A stretch of 64,000 nt of DNA from Woeseiaceae bacterium (GCA_013042375.1 JABDQH010000094.1:19573-83572), one strand, 5' to 3'. Shown: positions 10,209-21,656, numbered from the stretch's first letter. The notes: generated by a model from the sequence alone, not told the origin. Made by a program: numbers and translations.

Positions 10209-10945
10209 ATGTCCTGATCGTCGACGACGAAAAGCCGGCACGAGACCGCCTGCGGCAGATCCTCGCCGACGAAGCACCCTGGGACGTGGTCGGCGAAGCC
10301 GCCAACGGCCTCGAGGCGCTGAAGCTTGCCGGCGAACTCGCCCCCGACATCGTACTGCTCGACATCCGCATGCCGGGCATGGAGGGCATCGAGGCAGCAC
10401 ACCACCTGAACGCGATGGAGCGGCCGCCCGCCGTCGTGTTTACCACGGCCTACGATGAGTACGCGATCGATGCCTTCGAGGCACGCGCGATCGGCTACGT
10501 GCTCAAGCCCGTGCGCCGCGCCCGACTCGTGCGCGCGCTGGAGCAGGCCGGCCGCCTCGCGCCCGGCGCCCTGGGCGAGGCCGCTGCGACGCTCGATGCC
10601 CAACGCAGGCACGTGTGCGCGCGTGCCCACGGCGAGCTCAAACTGATACCTGTCGACGAGGTAACCTGCTTTCGCGCCGACCAGAAATACGTTGCGGTCG
10701 ACCACGATGGTGGTCGTGACCTGATCGATGATTCGCTAAAATCGCTGGAAGCCGAGTTCGGCGATCGATTCGTGCGCGTGCATCGCGGCGCGCTCGTCGC
10801 CGTCGACCGGATTCGGCGCATCGACAAGAATGCCGAGGGCAAAAGCCGCGTCGTGTTACGCGATGACTCGCAAGTCGACGACGAACAGCTGATAATCAGC
10901 CGCCGGCACGTCGCCGAAGTGAAACGCCGCCTGAAAGGCTCGTAG
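10205..10945 (+). CDS. algR: LytTR-family response regulator (AlgR)
   Basis: MNVLIVDDEKPARDRLRQIL receiver plus LytTR domain; precedes hemC. Confidence 0.9.
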   Translation: MNVLIVDDEKPARDRLRQILADEAPWDVVGEAANGLEALKLAGELAPDIVLLDIRMPGMEGIEAAHHLNAMERPPAVVFTTAYDEYAIDAFEARAIGYVLKPVRRARLVRALEQAGRLAPGALGEAAATLDAQRRHVCARAHGELKLIPVDEVTCFRADQKYVAVDHDGGRDLIDDSLKSLEAEFGDRFVRVHRGALVAVDRIRRIDKNAEGKSRVVLRDDSQVDDEQLIISRRHVAEVKRRLKGS

Positions 10946-10957
10946 TGGAACCAACCC

Positions 10958-11004
10958 TGTGGGAGGGCCTTTAGGCCCGATTCGCGGCTAAAGCCGCTCC
11001 CACA
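10958..11004. repeat. REP-like palindromic repeat copy c
   Basis: TGTGGGAGGGCCTTTAGGCCCGATTCGCGGCTAAAGCCGCTCCCACA between algR and hemC. Confidence 0.85.
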
Positions 11005-11018
11005 ATGACAGTCAAATC

Positions 11019-11945
11019 ATGAAAATACGAATTGCCACCAGAAAGTCCGCGCTCGCGCTGTGGCAGGCCAAGCACGTGGCTGCTCGCCTCGCCGACCTGC
11101 CGGGGGTCGGGGCGGTCGAGCTCGTGCCGATGTCGACACGCGGCGACGAGATCCTCGATCGCAGTTTGCAGAAGATCGGCGGCAAGGGCCTGTTCATCAA
11201 GGAACTCGAGCTCGCGATGCAGCGCGGCGAGGCCGATATCGCCGTGCACTCGATGAAGGACGTACCGGCCGAGATGCCTGACGGCTTTTGCCTCGCCGCC
11301 ATGCTCGAGCGGGCCAACCACGCCGACGCGCTTGTTGCACCAGGCGGCAAGCAGCTCTCCGACCTGCCAGACGGCGCGCTTATCGGCAGCTCCAGTCTGC
11401 GCCGCCAGGCACAGCTCCGGATGCTGCGCCCCGACCTGCGTATCGAGCCGCTGCGCGGCAACGTGAACACGCGCCTCGCCAAGCTCGACGCCGGCGACTA
11501 CGACGCGATCATCCTCGCCGCGGCCGGCCTCGAACGCCTCGGCTTCGAGGATCGCATCAGCCAGCAGTTCACGCCCGACGAAATGCTCCCGGCCGCCGCG
11601 CAGGGCGTGGTCGGTATCGAGTGCCTCGACACCGCGGCCGAACTGCGCGAGGTACTCGCACTTCTGGATCATCCGGCGTCCGTGCAGACCACGCTGGCCG
11701 AACGCGCCATTGCGCGCGTCCTCGAAGCGAGCTGCCAGTCACCCGTCGCCACCTACGCGCGCCTCGACGGCGACGCGATGACGGTCAGGGCGCTCGTGGC
11801 GATGCCCGACGGCAGCGAGTACATCCGCGACAGCGTCAGCGGCGCAGCGCAGGACGCCGAAGCGCTGGGCGAGCGACTCGCCGCGCGCCTGCTCGAACAG
11901 GGTGCGGCGGCACTGCTCGCAGCAACGGAAGCGAACAATGACTGA
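11019..11945 (+). CDS. hemC: Hydroxymethylbilane synthase
   Basis: RIATRKSALALWQAKHV, VHSMKDVPAEMPDGF. Confidence 0.95.
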   Translation: MKIRIATRKSALALWQAKHVAARLADLPGVGAVELVPMSTRGDEILDRSLQKIGGKGLFIKELELAMQRGEADIAVHSMKDVPAEMPDGFCLAAMLERANHADALVAPGGKQLSDLPDGALIGSSSLRRQAQLRMLRPDLRIEPLRGNVNTRLAKLDAGDYDAIILAAAGLERLGFEDRISQQFTPDEMLPAAAQGVVGIECLDTAAELREVLALLDHPASVQTTLAERAIARVLEASCQSPVATYARLDGDAMTVRALVAMPDGSEYIRDSVSGAAQDAEALGERLAARLLEQGAAALLAATEANND

Positions 11946-12717
11946 CCGTAATCTCGAAGGCACCGGCGTGCTCGTAACGCGGCCGCGAGCGCAGGCCGAA
12001 GATCTGGTGCGGGCCATCGAAGCACAGGGCGGTACCGCCTGGTGTTTCCCCGTACTCGAGATTGCCCCGTTCGACGCGCTGGACGTCAGGAACAGCGTCG
12101 CGCGCCTCGGCAAGCCGGATATCGTCATATTCGTCAGCCGCAACGCGGTCGAGCACGGTATCGAATTCACCGACGGTGGCGACATCGCCGTCATCGGCCC
12201 CGCCACGGCCGCGGCGGTCAACGATGCAGGCCGCGTCGTCGACATCCAGCCCGCGCAGGGCTACGACAGCGAGCATCTGCTGGCCGAGGAGCAACTCCGG
12301 GACGTCGCCGGCAAACGCGTGCGCATCGTGCGCGGCAAGGGCGGGCGCGAGCTGCTCGCCGATACGCTCAAGGGGCGCGGCGCCACGGTCGAGTACCTGT
12401 CCGTATATGAACGACGCCTGCCCAGGGTCAGCGCCGAGGCCCTCGCGAATGTCGAGGCGCACTGGCGTTCCGGGGACATCAACGTCGTCACCGTCATGAG
12501 CGTCCAGTCGTTCAGAAACCTCGTCACCCTGCTGCCTGACTGGTGCAGGGAACAGCTCGAAGCCACGCCGCTGGTGACGCCGGCCGGTCGTGTGATAAAA
12601 GAGGCGCTGGATCGCTTCCCGGCGTCCCGCCCGATACTCGCACCCGGACCGGGCGCCGATGACATGGTCCAGGCGATCATCGCATTACAGGGTACCGACC
12701 CCGGAACAGCACCATGA
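11938..12717 (+). CDS. hemD: Uroporphyrinogen-III synthase
   Basis: VLVTRPRAQAEDLVRAIEAQGG; overlaps hemC end. Confidence 0.9.
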   Translation: MTDRNLEGTGVLVTRPRAQAEDLVRAIEAQGGTAWCFPVLEIAPFDALDVRNSVARLGKPDIVIFVSRNAVEHGIEFTDGGDIAVIGPATAAAVNDAGRVVDIQPAQGYDSEHLLAEEQLRDVAGKRVRIVRGKGGRELLADTLKGRGATVEYLSVYERRLPRVSAEALANVEAHWRSGDINVVTVMSVQSFRNLVTLLPDWCREQLEATPLVTPAGRVIKEALDRFPASRPILAPGPGADDMVQAIIALQGTDPGTAP

Positions 12718-13916
12718 GCGAAACAGACACCAGATCCCCCGACACCGAAGAGACTGCTGAAGAGCATCCCGTGGAAGAGACTGCGGAAGAGCAGCCCATG
12801 GAAGAAACGGCTGAAGAGCAGTCCGCGCCCGAAGAAGAAGAGCCCTCACCGGCACCCGAGGAGCAGCAGGAGCAACCCGCACGCCGCGGCAATGGCGTTG
12901 CCTGGCTGGCTGTGCTCGTCTCACTCGTCGCCCTCGTGGCGGCCGGGTATACGGGATGGCAGTCGTGGCAGGCCGCCGGCGATACGACCGTCGACGACAG
13001 CGTCGCGCGCCTCCAGGACCGCCTGTCCTCTTCGACCTCGTCAGTAGCCGACCTCGAGGCGCGTGTCAGCGAGCTGGCCGGTCGTGATTCCGGCGTCGAC
13101 GCCGCGCTCGACGGGCTACGCCGCGACGTTGACGAGCGCGTCTCCCTGCTGGATTCCCTGCCCGCCCGCATGTCGACGCTGGAGAGCTCGGTCGCGTCGC
13201 TTGCCGGCGTGTCCGAGGGTGCGCGCGACGCCTGGGTACTGGCCGAGTCGGAATACTACATGCAGATCGCCAACGCGCAGCTGCAGCTCGCCAACAATCC
13301 GCATCTCGCTGCGCATGCGCTTCGCCTGGCCGACGAGCGCATCGTGCAGCTGGCGAACCCCGCGCTGACCGATGTGCGGCGCGCCATCGCCGACGAGCTT
13401 GCAGCCCTCGACGTCATGGAGAAGCCCGATGTCGAGGGCGTAACGCTGACGCTCGCCAGTCTCGCACGCGTCGTCGATTCGCTGCCGCTCGCTGCCGCCG
13501 CCGAGTCCGGCGAGGAGAGCGGCGAGGTTGGCGACGAGACCAGCGGCGCCGCGCGTGCCTGGGCATCGGTGAAGAACGCGTTCTCGGGGATGGTCAAGGT
13601 GACGCCCCCCGACGAAGCGAGGCTCGTTCGCCTGTCGCCCGATGCCGAGTACTTCCTGCGCAACAACATCGCGCTGCAACTACAGGCGGCACGCCTCGCG
13701 TTGCTGCGCGGCGAGCCGGCGATTTTCGAGCAGACGCTCGACGACACGAGCGCGCTGCTCAGCAACTATTTCGACACCGACAGTCCGCAGGTCGCCGGTG
13801 CACTGGAGACGATCACCGAGATTCGCGGCCAGGCATTCGTCACCGTCGTTCCGGACATTTCGGAGTCGCTGCGCCTGTTGCGCCAGTTCCGCACGCTGAA
13901 CGAGAACGCGCAGTGA
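12714..13916 (+). CDS. hemX: HemX-like protein (uroporphyrinogen-III C-methyltransferase annotation)
   Basis: Acidic N-terminus, single TM, coiled coil, LAESEYYMQIANAQLQLANN; in hem operon. Confidence 0.88.
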   Translation: MSETDTRSPDTEETAEEHPVEETAEEQPMEETAEEQSAPEEEEPSPAPEEQQEQPARRGNGVAWLAVLVSLVALVAAGYTGWQSWQAAGDTTVDDSVARLQDRLSSSTSSVADLEARVSELAGRDSGVDAALDGLRRDVDERVSLLDSLPARMSTLESSVASLAGVSEGARDAWVLAESEYYMQIANAQLQLANNPHLAAHALRLADERIVQLANPALTDVRRAIADELAALDVMEKPDVEGVTLTLASLARVVDSLPLAAAAESGEESGEVGDETSGAARAWASVKNAFSGMVKVTPPDEARLVRLSPDAEYFLRNNIALQLQAARLALLRGEPAIFEQTLDDTSALLSNYFDTDSPQVAGALETITEIRGQAFVTVVPDISESLRLLRQFRTLNENAQ

Positions 13917-15109
13917 AACTCGGCATCATCGTTCTCGTCGTCCTGTTCGTCACGGCCTTCGGGTCGCATTTTCTGCTTGCCGACCCCGGCTACGTCGTTA
14001 TCGGTTTCCGCGGCTACCTCATCGAAATGTCGGTGCCGATACTCACGTTGCTGATCTTTGCGCTGTTCGTCGCAATCTGGGTCATTCGCAAGATCTACCT
14101 GGCGCCGCGTCGTCTCGGTGAAACCTATGGTCGCCACCGCGCGGCCCGCTCCGGCAAGAAGCTCACGCGCGGCATGATCGAGGTCGCCGAAGGCAATCTC
14201 GCGCGCGGCGAGAAGCTCCTCGCGCGCGCCGCCAGCACCAGCGACTCGCCGCTGTTCAACTACCTGCAGGCAGCACGCGCCGCACACCTGCAGGGCAAGG
14301 ACGAGCGCCGCGACGAGTGGCTGCGCATGGCCTACCGCGATGCGCCCGAGGCCGCGAACGCCGTGCTCTTGACGCAGTGCGAATTCCAGCTCGACCGGGG
14401 CCAGTACGAACAGGCACTCGCAACGCTGCGACGGCTGGATGAGGACACCAAAGACAATGCACAGGCGCTCGCGCTCATGGGCCAGCTCTATTATCGCCTC
14501 GAGGACTGGGAAGCCCTGGCGGAACTCTTGCCGCGTCTGCGCAAGAACGCGCAGGTAAGGCCGGACTGGCTCGAGACATGGACCGAACGCGTGCACCGCG
14601 AAGCGCTCGACAAGGCCGACGACGATGCCGCGCTCGGCGCGGCGTGGCGGACGATACCGAAGAAGCTAAAAGGCAAGGTGTCACTGCTCGAGTCCTACTA
14701 CCAGGGCCTGATGCGCCTCGGCCTGCACGATCGCGCCGAGAAAGAGCTCGCCAGCGCGATCAAGTCGAACTGGCAGGCCCCGCTCGTACGCCTGTATGGG
14801 CTCGTCGAGGCGACCGACGCGTCGAAACAGCTGAAGAAGGCCGAAGGCTGGCTCAAGAATCGCGGTGAGGACCCCGACCTGTTGCTGTCGGCCGCGCGGC
14901 TCTGCCTGCGCAACGAGCTATGGGGCAAGTCCCGCAGCTACCTGGAGACCGTCATCGCCCTGCGCCCGACACCCGAAGCCTACCGGGAGTACGGCGCGCT
15001 ATTGACGCAAATGGGCGAGGCGGACGCGGCCGCCGACGCCTATCGCGATGGGCTCGGGATGATCGCGCCCGAGCCCCTGCCGGCTATCCCGCACATCGAA
15101 CCGCAGTAG
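13913..15109 (+). CDS. hemY: HemY-family TPR membrane protein
   Basis: GYVVIGFRGYLIEMSVPILTLLIFALFV, TPR repeats; in hem operon. Confidence 0.9.
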   Translation: MKLGIIVLVVLFVTAFGSHFLLADPGYVVIGFRGYLIEMSVPILTLLIFALFVAIWVIRKIYLAPRRLGETYGRHRAARSGKKLTRGMIEVAEGNLARGEKLLARAASTSDSPLFNYLQAARAAHLQGKDERRDEWLRMAYRDAPEAANAVLLTQCEFQLDRGQYEQALATLRRLDEDTKDNAQALALMGQLYYRLEDWEALAELLPRLRKNAQVRPDWLETWTERVHREALDKADDDAALGAAWRTIPKKLKGKVSLLESYYQGLMRLGLHDRAEKELASAIKSNWQAPLVRLYGLVEATDASKQLKKAEGWLKNRGEDPDLLLSAARLCLRNELWGKSRSYLETVIALRPTPEAYREYGALLTQMGEADAAADAYRDGLGMIAPEPLPAIPHIEPQ

Positions 15110-15937
15110 ATGTTCACGCTGGTAGCGGGCACCGGATACCTCGGCCGCCGCGTACTCGACCGGCTCGACGACGGCACCGGACTCAACCGCCCCGAGGTCG
15201 ACTTCGACACCATCGAGACCCTGCCCGTGGCCGTCCCGGAGCGCTACGCGGTGCTCTACACCTGCCCACCCGGCGGCGAAGGCGACGAGCGCCTACAGCG
15301 ATTCATAGACGCCCTGCCTCTTGCCCCGGCTCGTTTCGTCTACATAAGCACGACCGGCGTCTACGGCGATTGCGATGGCCAGGTCGTGACCGAGGAATCG
15401 CCGGTCAACCCGGGCAGTCGCATGTCGGTACCGCGCGTCGCGGCGGAGAGCTTCCTGCTGGACTGGGCCGCCCGCAATGACTGCGGGCTCGTGATTCTCA
15501 GGGTGCCCGGCATCTACGGCCCGGGTCGGCTCGGTATCGAGCGGCTCGCCGCCGGCCGTGCCGTGCTGAGCGAGGACGAGTCCTATCCGGGCAACCGCAT
15601 CCACGTCGATGATCTCGTGACCTGCTGCTTCGCGGCATTGGCAGAGGATGCGCCCCCCGGTATCTACAACGTCGGTGACGGCGACCACCGCAGCGCGACG
15701 TGGTTCGCCGACGAGGTCGCGCGCCAGGCAGGCCTGACGGCGCCACGCAAGATCAGCCGCGCACAGGCCGCGCGCGAGTTCTCACCGATCCGGCTGGCCT
15801 TCGTGTCGTCCTCGCGAGTCGTCGATACGACAAAGATGCGCGAGGTCCTCGGGGTCGAACCGCTTTATGCCGACCCGGCGGCGGGCATTCGGGCAAGTAT
15901 CAGGGCTGAGAGCGCTTCGAACGGAGCCAGGCGGTAA
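15110..15937 (+). CDS. NAD-dependent epimerase/SDR-type protein
   Basis: YISTTGVYGDCDGQVVTEESPVNP, LRVPGIYGPGRLGIERL. Confidence 0.82.
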   Translation: MFTLVAGTGYLGRRVLDRLDDGTGLNRPEVDFDTIETLPVAVPERYAVLYTCPPGGEGDERLQRFIDALPLAPARFVYISTTGVYGDCDGQVVTEESPVNPGSRMSVPRVAAESFLLDWAARNDCGLVILRVPGIYGPGRLGIERLAAGRAVLSEDESYPGNRIHVDDLVTCCFAALAEDAPPGIYNVGDGDHRSATWFADEVARQAGLTAPRKISRAQAAREFSPIRLAFVSSSRVVDTTKMREVLGVEPLYADPAAGIRASIRAESASNGARR

Positions 15938-16538
15938 GCGGCTCCCACTCTTCCCAGTCGGGCCAGGCAAGATACTCGGGCAGCTCGAAAATGCCCAGGC
16001 CGCGCGTGTACGCACGCACGTAGTTCTGTGCCTCGCGCAGCGCGGCGATATAAGGCGCCCTCGCCTTCGTCAGGTACTCGTCGAGATCGTCGAAAATCAA
16101 CGTATTGTCGCGTACACGATTGGCGACGAGGCCGAACTTGGCCTGCTTGCGCTCGATCTTCCCTACCTTGCGAAGCTCCTCGAGAAACGTGGTCGTCGCC
16201 TGCATGTCGATCGTCGACGGCAATACGGGAACGACGATGGTCTCGGCATGGCGCACGAGATCGGTTAGTTCGCTCGAATGGGTTCTCGCCGGCGCATCGA
16301 TGATGATGAAGTCGGCGCTGCGCGGTGCGTGCCGCAGGCCGTCTTCAAACCCGGCGACGCGCGCGATCGCAGGCCTTTCGGCGGGCCGGCGGTCCAGCCA
16401 GTCGAGGCTCGAACGCTGTGGATCGTAATCGGCAAGCGCAACGCTGGCGCCTTCGTTGGCAAAATAGGATGCGATGTTGGTGGCGAGGGTGCTTTTTCCG
16501 CAACCACCCTTCGCGTTCATTACCACGATGTGTCGCAT
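15900..16538 (-). CDS. ParA-family ATPase
   Basis: MRHIVVMNAKGGCGKSTLATNIASYFA deviant Walker A. Confidence 0.88.
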   Translation of the reverse strand: MRHIVVMNAKGGCGKSTLATNIASYFANEGASVALADYDPQRSSLDWLDRRPAERPAIARVAGFEDGLRHAPRSADFIIIDAPARTHSSELTDLVRHAETIVVPVLPSTIDMQATTTFLEELRKVGKIERKQAKFGLVANRVRDNTLIFDDLDEYLTKARAPYIAALREAQNYVRAYTRGLGIFELPEYLAWPDWEEWEPLTAWLRSKRSQP

Positions 16539-16607
16539 GACACCTCTCCAATAGCGAAGTTGTTGGAGTTATAAGAGGTTTATGTAAACTACAGGCGCTA
16601 ACCACAA

Positions 16608-17444
16608 ATGTCCATGAACGTCTCTTACACCAGAATGCACGGCACGGGTAACGTGATACTCGTCGTCGACATGCGCGCCGGCACGATCGCCCCGCCCACG
16701 GCGCAGCGCATTCGCGAACTTGGCAACGAGGCGACAGGTCCGGGTTTCGACCAGCTCATGTGGGTGAGCCCATCGGAGGACCCGGCGCATGCGGCGCGCT
16801 ATCGAATCTTCAACGCGGACGGTTCCGAGGTTGAACAATGCGGCAACGGCGTGCGCTGCGTTGCCGCGATGCTCGCCAATACGGGCACGCATGCCCGGTC
16901 TTTCACGCTCCTGAGCCCGGCCGGGCCCGTCGAGGCCCATGTCGACGACGACGGCCTTGTCGAAGTCAGCATGGGGGTTCCTGAGTTCGAGCCGTCGCGC
17001 GTGCCGTTCGTCGCCGAACGACGCCAGGACCGCTACGAGCTCGACGTCGACGGGCTTTCCTACGACGTCTGCGTCGTGTCGATGGGCAACCCGCACTGCG
17101 TGCTGCAGGTGGACGACGTCGCGACGGCCCCGGTCGCTGCGCTCGGCGCGAGGATCGAGCGTCACGAGCGATTTCCCGAGAAGACCAACGTCGGTTTCGT
17201 CTGCATCACGGGCCGTAACAGTATCGACCTGCGCGTGCACGAGCGCGGCGTCGGCGAAACCGCTGCCTGCGGCACGGGTGCGTGCGCAGCAGCTGTCACG
17301 GGACAGTTGCTCGGGCTCCTCGACACCGAGGTCAGCGTGCGCCTGCCGGGCGGGCTGGTCGTGGTAAGCTGGCGCGGTGGTCAGGAGCCGGTCTGGCTCA
17401 CGGGCAATGCCGAAACGCTTTCTGAGGGGACAATCGATCTATGA
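16608..17444 (+). CDS. dapF: Diaminopimelate epimerase
   Basis: EVEQCGNGVRCVA, ERGVGETAACGTGACAAAV. Confidence 0.95.
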   Translation: MSMNVSYTRMHGTGNVILVVDMRAGTIAPPTAQRIRELGNEATGPGFDQLMWVSPSEDPAHAARYRIFNADGSEVEQCGNGVRCVAAMLANTGTHARSFTLLSPAGPVEAHVDDDGLVEVSMGVPEFEPSRVPFVAERRQDRYELDVDGLSYDVCVVSMGNPHCVLQVDDVATAPVAALGARIERHERFPEKTNVGFVCITGRNSIDLRVHERGVGETAACGTGACAAAVTGQLLGLLDTEVSVRLPGGLVVVSWRGGQEPVWLTGNAETLSEGTIDL

Positions 17445-18145
17445 GTACGCAACCCAGGGCCGAATTCGTCGCCGAGGAACTGTCGGAGCAGGCTGTCCAT
17501 GACTATCTCGCGGCCCACCCGGACTTTTTCGAGCAACATGCGGCCCTGCTCGACAGGCTGAACCTGCCGCATGCCTCGGGCAGCGCCGTGTCCCTGATCG
17601 AGCGCCAGGTCTCGATGCTGCGGCAGAAAGACCTCAAGCTCGAGCGGCAGCTCAAGGACCTGATCCAGGTCGCGCGCGAGAACGACGTCCTGGCGGCCAA
17701 GATCCATGAACTCGCCCTGCAGCTGATGGCGGCTGGCGATCTCGGCAGCACGGTTGCGGCCATCGAGGAGGCGCTGCGCTCGGGCTTCGGCGCCGACCAG
17801 GCCGTGCTCGTGCTGTTCGGCAACGCCGACCTGTTCGATGACATCGATGCCGGGCGTTTCTTCCGGGTGGTGCAGCGCGAGGACGAGAGCTTGAGTCCTT
17901 TCAGCACGTTTCTCGAGGGCAGCAGCGCCCGCTGCGGCCGCATCCGCGATTCGCAGCGCGACTTCCTGTTCCACCAGGACGCAAACGACATCGGTTCCGG
18001 CGCGCTCGTGCCGCTCGGTGACGACGCGGAAATCGGTTTTCTCGCGGTCGGCAGCGTCGACGGCGACCATTTTCATCCCGGCATGAGCATCGATTTCCTG
18101 ACGCGCCTCGGCGACATGATCGCCGTCGCGCTCAAGCGCTTCTAG
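17441..18145 (+). CDS. DUF484 family protein
   Basis: VHDYLAAHPDFFEQHAALLDRLNLPHASGSAVSLIERQVSMLR; between dapF and xerC. Confidence 0.9.
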   Translation: MSTQPRAEFVAEELSEQAVHDYLAAHPDFFEQHAALLDRLNLPHASGSAVSLIERQVSMLRQKDLKLERQLKDLIQVARENDVLAAKIHELALQLMAAGDLGSTVAAIEEALRSGFGADQAVLVLFGNADLFDDIDAGRFFRVVQREDESLSPFSTFLEGSSARCGRIRDSQRDFLFHQDANDIGSGALVPLGDDAEIGFLAVGSVDGDHFHPGMSIDFLTRLGDMIAVALKRF

Positions 18146-18157
18146 AGTACCGCGCGC

Positions 18158-19057
18158 ATGGACGATGCCGGCTGGACAGGCCGCTTCATCCGGCACCTCG
18201 AATTCGAGCGCCGGCTATCACCGCTGACCTGCGCGAATTATCGTCGCGACCTCGAAGCACTGGCCGCATACCTCGCACAGCAGGACGTCGCCGACTGGGC
18301 ACAAGTCGACGGCGAGCACATTCGCGCATTTTCGGCCGCGTGCTTTCGCAAGGGCCTCAGCGCGCGCAGCATCCAGCGACGCCTGTCCGCCGCGCGGACC
18401 TTCTACCGCTACCTGATTCGCGAGAAGGAAGTCGGGAAGAACCCGATCGCGTCCGTGTCGGCGCCGAAGGCGAAAAAGCGCCTGCCCGGCAACCTCGACG
18501 CCGATCGCATGGCGCACCTTCTCAATATCCCGGGCGAGGGGGCCCTCGTCGACCGCGACCGGTCGATGCTCGAGCTGCTGTACTCATCGGGCCTGCGTCT
18601 CGCCGAACTTGTCAGCCTCGACCTCGACGACATCGATGCGCAGGATGCCACCGTGCGCGTGACCGGCAAGGGCAGCAAGGAACGCGTCGTTCCCGTCGGG
18701 CGTCACGCGCTCGCGGCGCTCAGGCGGTGGCGCTCGACGCGCGGCGACCTGGCCAACGCCGGCGAAAAGGCGCTGTTCGTCAGCAATCGCGGCAAGCGCA
18801 TCAGCCCGCGCGCCGTACAGGCACGCGTCAAGCACTGGGCCAAGCGCCAGGGCATCGACACCAATGTCTACCCGCACCTGTTCCGCCATTCCTTCGCCAC
18901 CCATGTGCTGGAGTCGAGCCATGACCTGCGCGGGGTCCAGGAACTGCTGGGCCATGCCAACATCGCGACGACCCAGGTGTACACGCACCTTGATTTCCAG
19001 CATCTCGCCCAGATTTACGACCAGACACATCCGCGGGCACGCCGTAAGGACAAGTAA
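18158..19057 (+). CDS. xerC: Site-specific tyrosine recombinase XerC
   Basis: [61 protein letters not shown]. Confidence 0.94.
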   Translation: MDDAGWTGRFIRHLEFERRLSPLTCANYRRDLEALAAYLAQQDVADWAQVDGEHIRAFSAACFRKGLSARSIQRRLSAARTFYRYLIREKEVGKNPIASVSAPKAKKRLPGNLDADRMAHLLNIPGEGALVDRDRSMLELLYSSGLRLAELVSLDLDDIDAQDATVRVTGKGSKERVVPVGRHALAALRRWRSTRGDLANAGEKALFVSNRGKRISPRAVQARVKHWAKRQGIDTNVYPHLFRHSFATHVLESSHDLRGVQELLGHANIATTQVYTHLDFQHLAQIYDQTHPRARRKDK

Positions 19058-19587
19058 TGGAACAATTCAGAGGGACGACGATCGTCTCGGTCCGCCGGGG
19101 CGGCAAGGTCGCCATAGCCGGCGACGGCCAGGTCAGCTTCGGCGACACGGTTATGAAAGGCAACGCCCGCAAGGTGCGCCCGCTCGCCGGCGGCCGCGTC
19201 ATCGCCGGGTTCGCCGGTGGCACGGCCGACGCGTTCACGCTGTTCGAGCTGTTCGAGTCGAAGCTCGAGCAGTACGGCAACCTGACGCGCGCGGCCATCG
19301 AGCTGGCCAAGGACTGGCGCACCGACCGGCGCCTGCGCCGACTGGAGGCGCTGCTGTGTGTCGCCGATAAGGACAGCTCGTTCATCATCTCGGGTAACGG
19401 CGACGTCATCGAACCGGAAAACGACCTGATGGCGATCGGTTCGGGCGGACCCTACGCGCAGGCCGCCGCGCTGGCGCTCATTCAGAATACCGACCTCGGC
19501 GCACGCGATGTCGCCGAGCGAGCGCTGCAGATTGCCGGCGACATCTGCGTCTATACCAACCAGCAGATCACGATAGAAGAACTCTGA
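19057..19587 (+). CDS. hslV: ATP-dependent protease subunit HslV
   Basis: [38 protein letters not shown]. Confidence 0.96.
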   Translation: MEQFRGTTIVSVRRGGKVAIAGDGQVSFGDTVMKGNARKVRPLAGGRVIAGFAGGTADAFTLFELFESKLEQYGNLTRAAIELAKDWRTDRRLRRLEALLCVADKDSSFIISGNGDVIEPENDLMAIGSGGPYAQAAALALIQNTDLGARDVAERALQIAGDICVYTNQQITIEEL

Positions 19588-20885
19588 TGTCACAGATGAC
19601 CCCTCGCGAAATCGTCCAGGAACTGGACAAACACATTATTGGCCAGGACGAGGCCAAGCGAGCCGTCGCGATCGCCTTACGCAACCGCTGGCGGCGCGTG
19701 CAGGTCGACGAGCCGCTGCGCAGCGAGATCACGCCGAAGAACATTCTCATGATCGGCCCGACGGGCGTCGGCAAGACCGAAATCTCGCGACGCCTGGCGC
19801 GGCTTGCCAAGGCGCCGTTCATCAAGGTCGAGGCAACCAAGTTCACCGAGGTCGGTTACGTCGGGCGCGAGGTCGACAGCATCATCCGCGACCTCGTCGA
19901 CGTCGCGGTCAAGATGACGCGCGAAGATGCCATGTCGAAGGTTCGCTATCGCGCCGAGGACGCGGCCGAGGAACGCATACTTGACGCGCTGGCCCCGCAA
20001 CCGGCCAGCGACGATACGCGCCAGAAGTTTCGTAAGCTCCTGCGCGAGGGCAAGCTCGACGAAAAGGAAATCGAGATCCAGATCCAGTCGGTTCCGGTCG
20101 GTGTCGAAATCATGGCGCCGCCCGGCATGGAAGAGATGACGAGCCAGCTGCAGGGCATGTTCGCCAATCTCGGCGGCAACCGGCCGCAGGCGCGCAAGCT
20201 CAAGATCCGCGATGCGTTCCGGCACCTGACCGACGAGGAGGCGTCCAAACTCGTCGACGAGGAGGAGCTGAAATCGCGGGCGCTCGAGGCCGTCGAACAG
20301 CACGGCATCGTCTTCCTCGACGAAATCGACAAGGTCGCGAGGCGCTCGGATACGCAGGGCGCCGACGTGTCGCGCGAAGGCGTACAGCGCGACCTGCTGC
20401 CGCTCGTCGAGGGCTCGACGGTCAACACCAAGTACGGGATGGTCAAAACAGACCACATCCTGTTCATCGCATCGGGCGCATTCAATATCGCCAAGCCCTC
20501 GGACCTCGTCCCGGAGCTGCAGGGCCGTTTCCCGATTCGTGTCGAGCTCAAGTCGCTGACGACCGAGGACTTCGTGCGCATCCTGACCGAGCCCGACGCA
20601 TCGCTGACGGCACAGTACGGCGCCCTGCTCAACACCGAGGAAGTCACGCTCGAGTTCGAAGAAAGCGGCGTGCGCCGTATCGCCGAGGTCGCCTACCAGG
20701 TCAATGAGAACACCGAGAACATCGGCGCACGGCGCCTGCACACGGTGATGGAGCGACTCCTCGAGACCGTTTCTTTCGAGGCATCGGACAAAAGCGGCAC
20801 GCAACTGACGATCGATGCTTCTTACGTCGACGACCATCTTGCAGAACTCTCGCGCGACGAGGACCTGAGCCGGTATATCCTCTAG
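19587..20885 (+). CDS. hslU: ATP-dependent protease ATPase subunit HslU
   Basis: [49 protein letters not shown]. Confidence 0.96.
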   Translation: MSQMTPREIVQELDKHIIGQDEAKRAVAIALRNRWRRVQVDEPLRSEITPKNILMIGPTGVGKTEISRRLARLAKAPFIKVEATKFTEVGYVGREVDSIIRDLVDVAVKMTREDAMSKVRYRAEDAAEERILDALAPQPASDDTRQKFRKLLREGKLDEKEIEIQIQSVPVGVEIMAPPGMEEMTSQLQGMFANLGGNRPQARKLKIRDAFRHLTDEEASKLVDEEELKSRALEAVEQHGIVFLDEIDKVARRSDTQGADVSREGVQRDLLPLVEGSTVNTKYGMVKTDHILFIASGAFNIAKPSDLVPELQGRFPIRVELKSLTTEDFVRILTEPDASLTAQYGALLNTEEVTLEFEESGVRRIAEVAYQVNENTENIGARRLHTVMERLLETVSFEASDKSGTQLTIDASYVDDHLAELSRDEDLSRYIL

Positions 20886-20895
20886 AATACCGGCC

Positions 20896-21651
20896 ATGGC
20901 CGAGCAGGATCCCGACAAGCCGACGCATTTTGGTTACCGTAACGTAGAGTCGACCGAGAAGGCCGGTCTCGTGCGCGGCGTTTTCGACTCGGTCGCAACC
21001 CGCTACGATCTCATGAACGACCTGATGTCGGCCGGGCTGCACCGCCTGTGGAAACGCTACACGATCGGCCAGGCTGCAGTACGGCCGGGCGACGTCGTGC
21101 TCGACCTGGCCGGCGGCACGGGCGACCTCGCGCGCGCGTTTGCATCGAGGGTCGGCCCGGAAGGCCATGTCGTACTCGCCGATATCAATGCCGCGATGCT
21201 CGAGCAGGGCCGCAAACGGCTCGTCGATGCCGGCGTCGCCGGCAACGTGACCATCGCCCAGGTCGATGCGCAGAACCTGCCGTTCGCCGACGGCAGCTTC
21301 GATTGCATCACGATCGCTTTCGGCCTCAGGAATGTCACCGACAAGGACGCCGCGCTGCGCTCGATGTACGGCACCCTGAAGCCGGGCGGCAAATCGATGA
21401 TCCTCGAGTTCTCGCGCCCCGCGCAGGCGATCAAGCCGGCCTATGACCTGTACTCGTTCAAGGTGCTGCCGGCGCTCGGCAGGCTGGTCGCGAACGATAC
21501 GGAAAGCTACCAGTACCTGGCCGAGTCGATCCGCATGCACCCCGACCAGGCGACGCTGCAGTCGATGATGGAGGACGCGGGTTTCGAGCGCTGCCGTTAC
21601 CACAACCTCGCGGCCGGCATCGTCGCCCTGCACATCGGCTACCGGGTCTGA
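20896..21651 (+). CDS. ubiE: Demethylmenaquinone/ubiquinone methyltransferase UbiE
   Basis: [42 protein letters not shown]. Confidence 0.95.
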   Translation: MAEQDPDKPTHFGYRNVESTEKAGLVRGVFDSVATRYDLMNDLMSAGLHRLWKRYTIGQAAVRPGDVVLDLAGGTGDLARAFASRVGPEGHVVLADINAAMLEQGRKRLVDAGVAGNVTIAQVDAQNLPFADGSFDCITIAFGLRNVTDKDAALRSMYGTLKPGGKSMILEFSRPAQAIKPAYDLYSFKVLPALGRLVANDTESYQYLAESIRMHPDQATLQSMMEDAGFERCRYHNLAAGIVALHIGYRV

Positions 21652-21656
21652 CGGCA

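Noticed and set aside
19677-20918. 413-aa minus-strand ORF opposite hslU
   Set aside because: Antisense shadow; HslU motifs are unambiguous on the plus strand.
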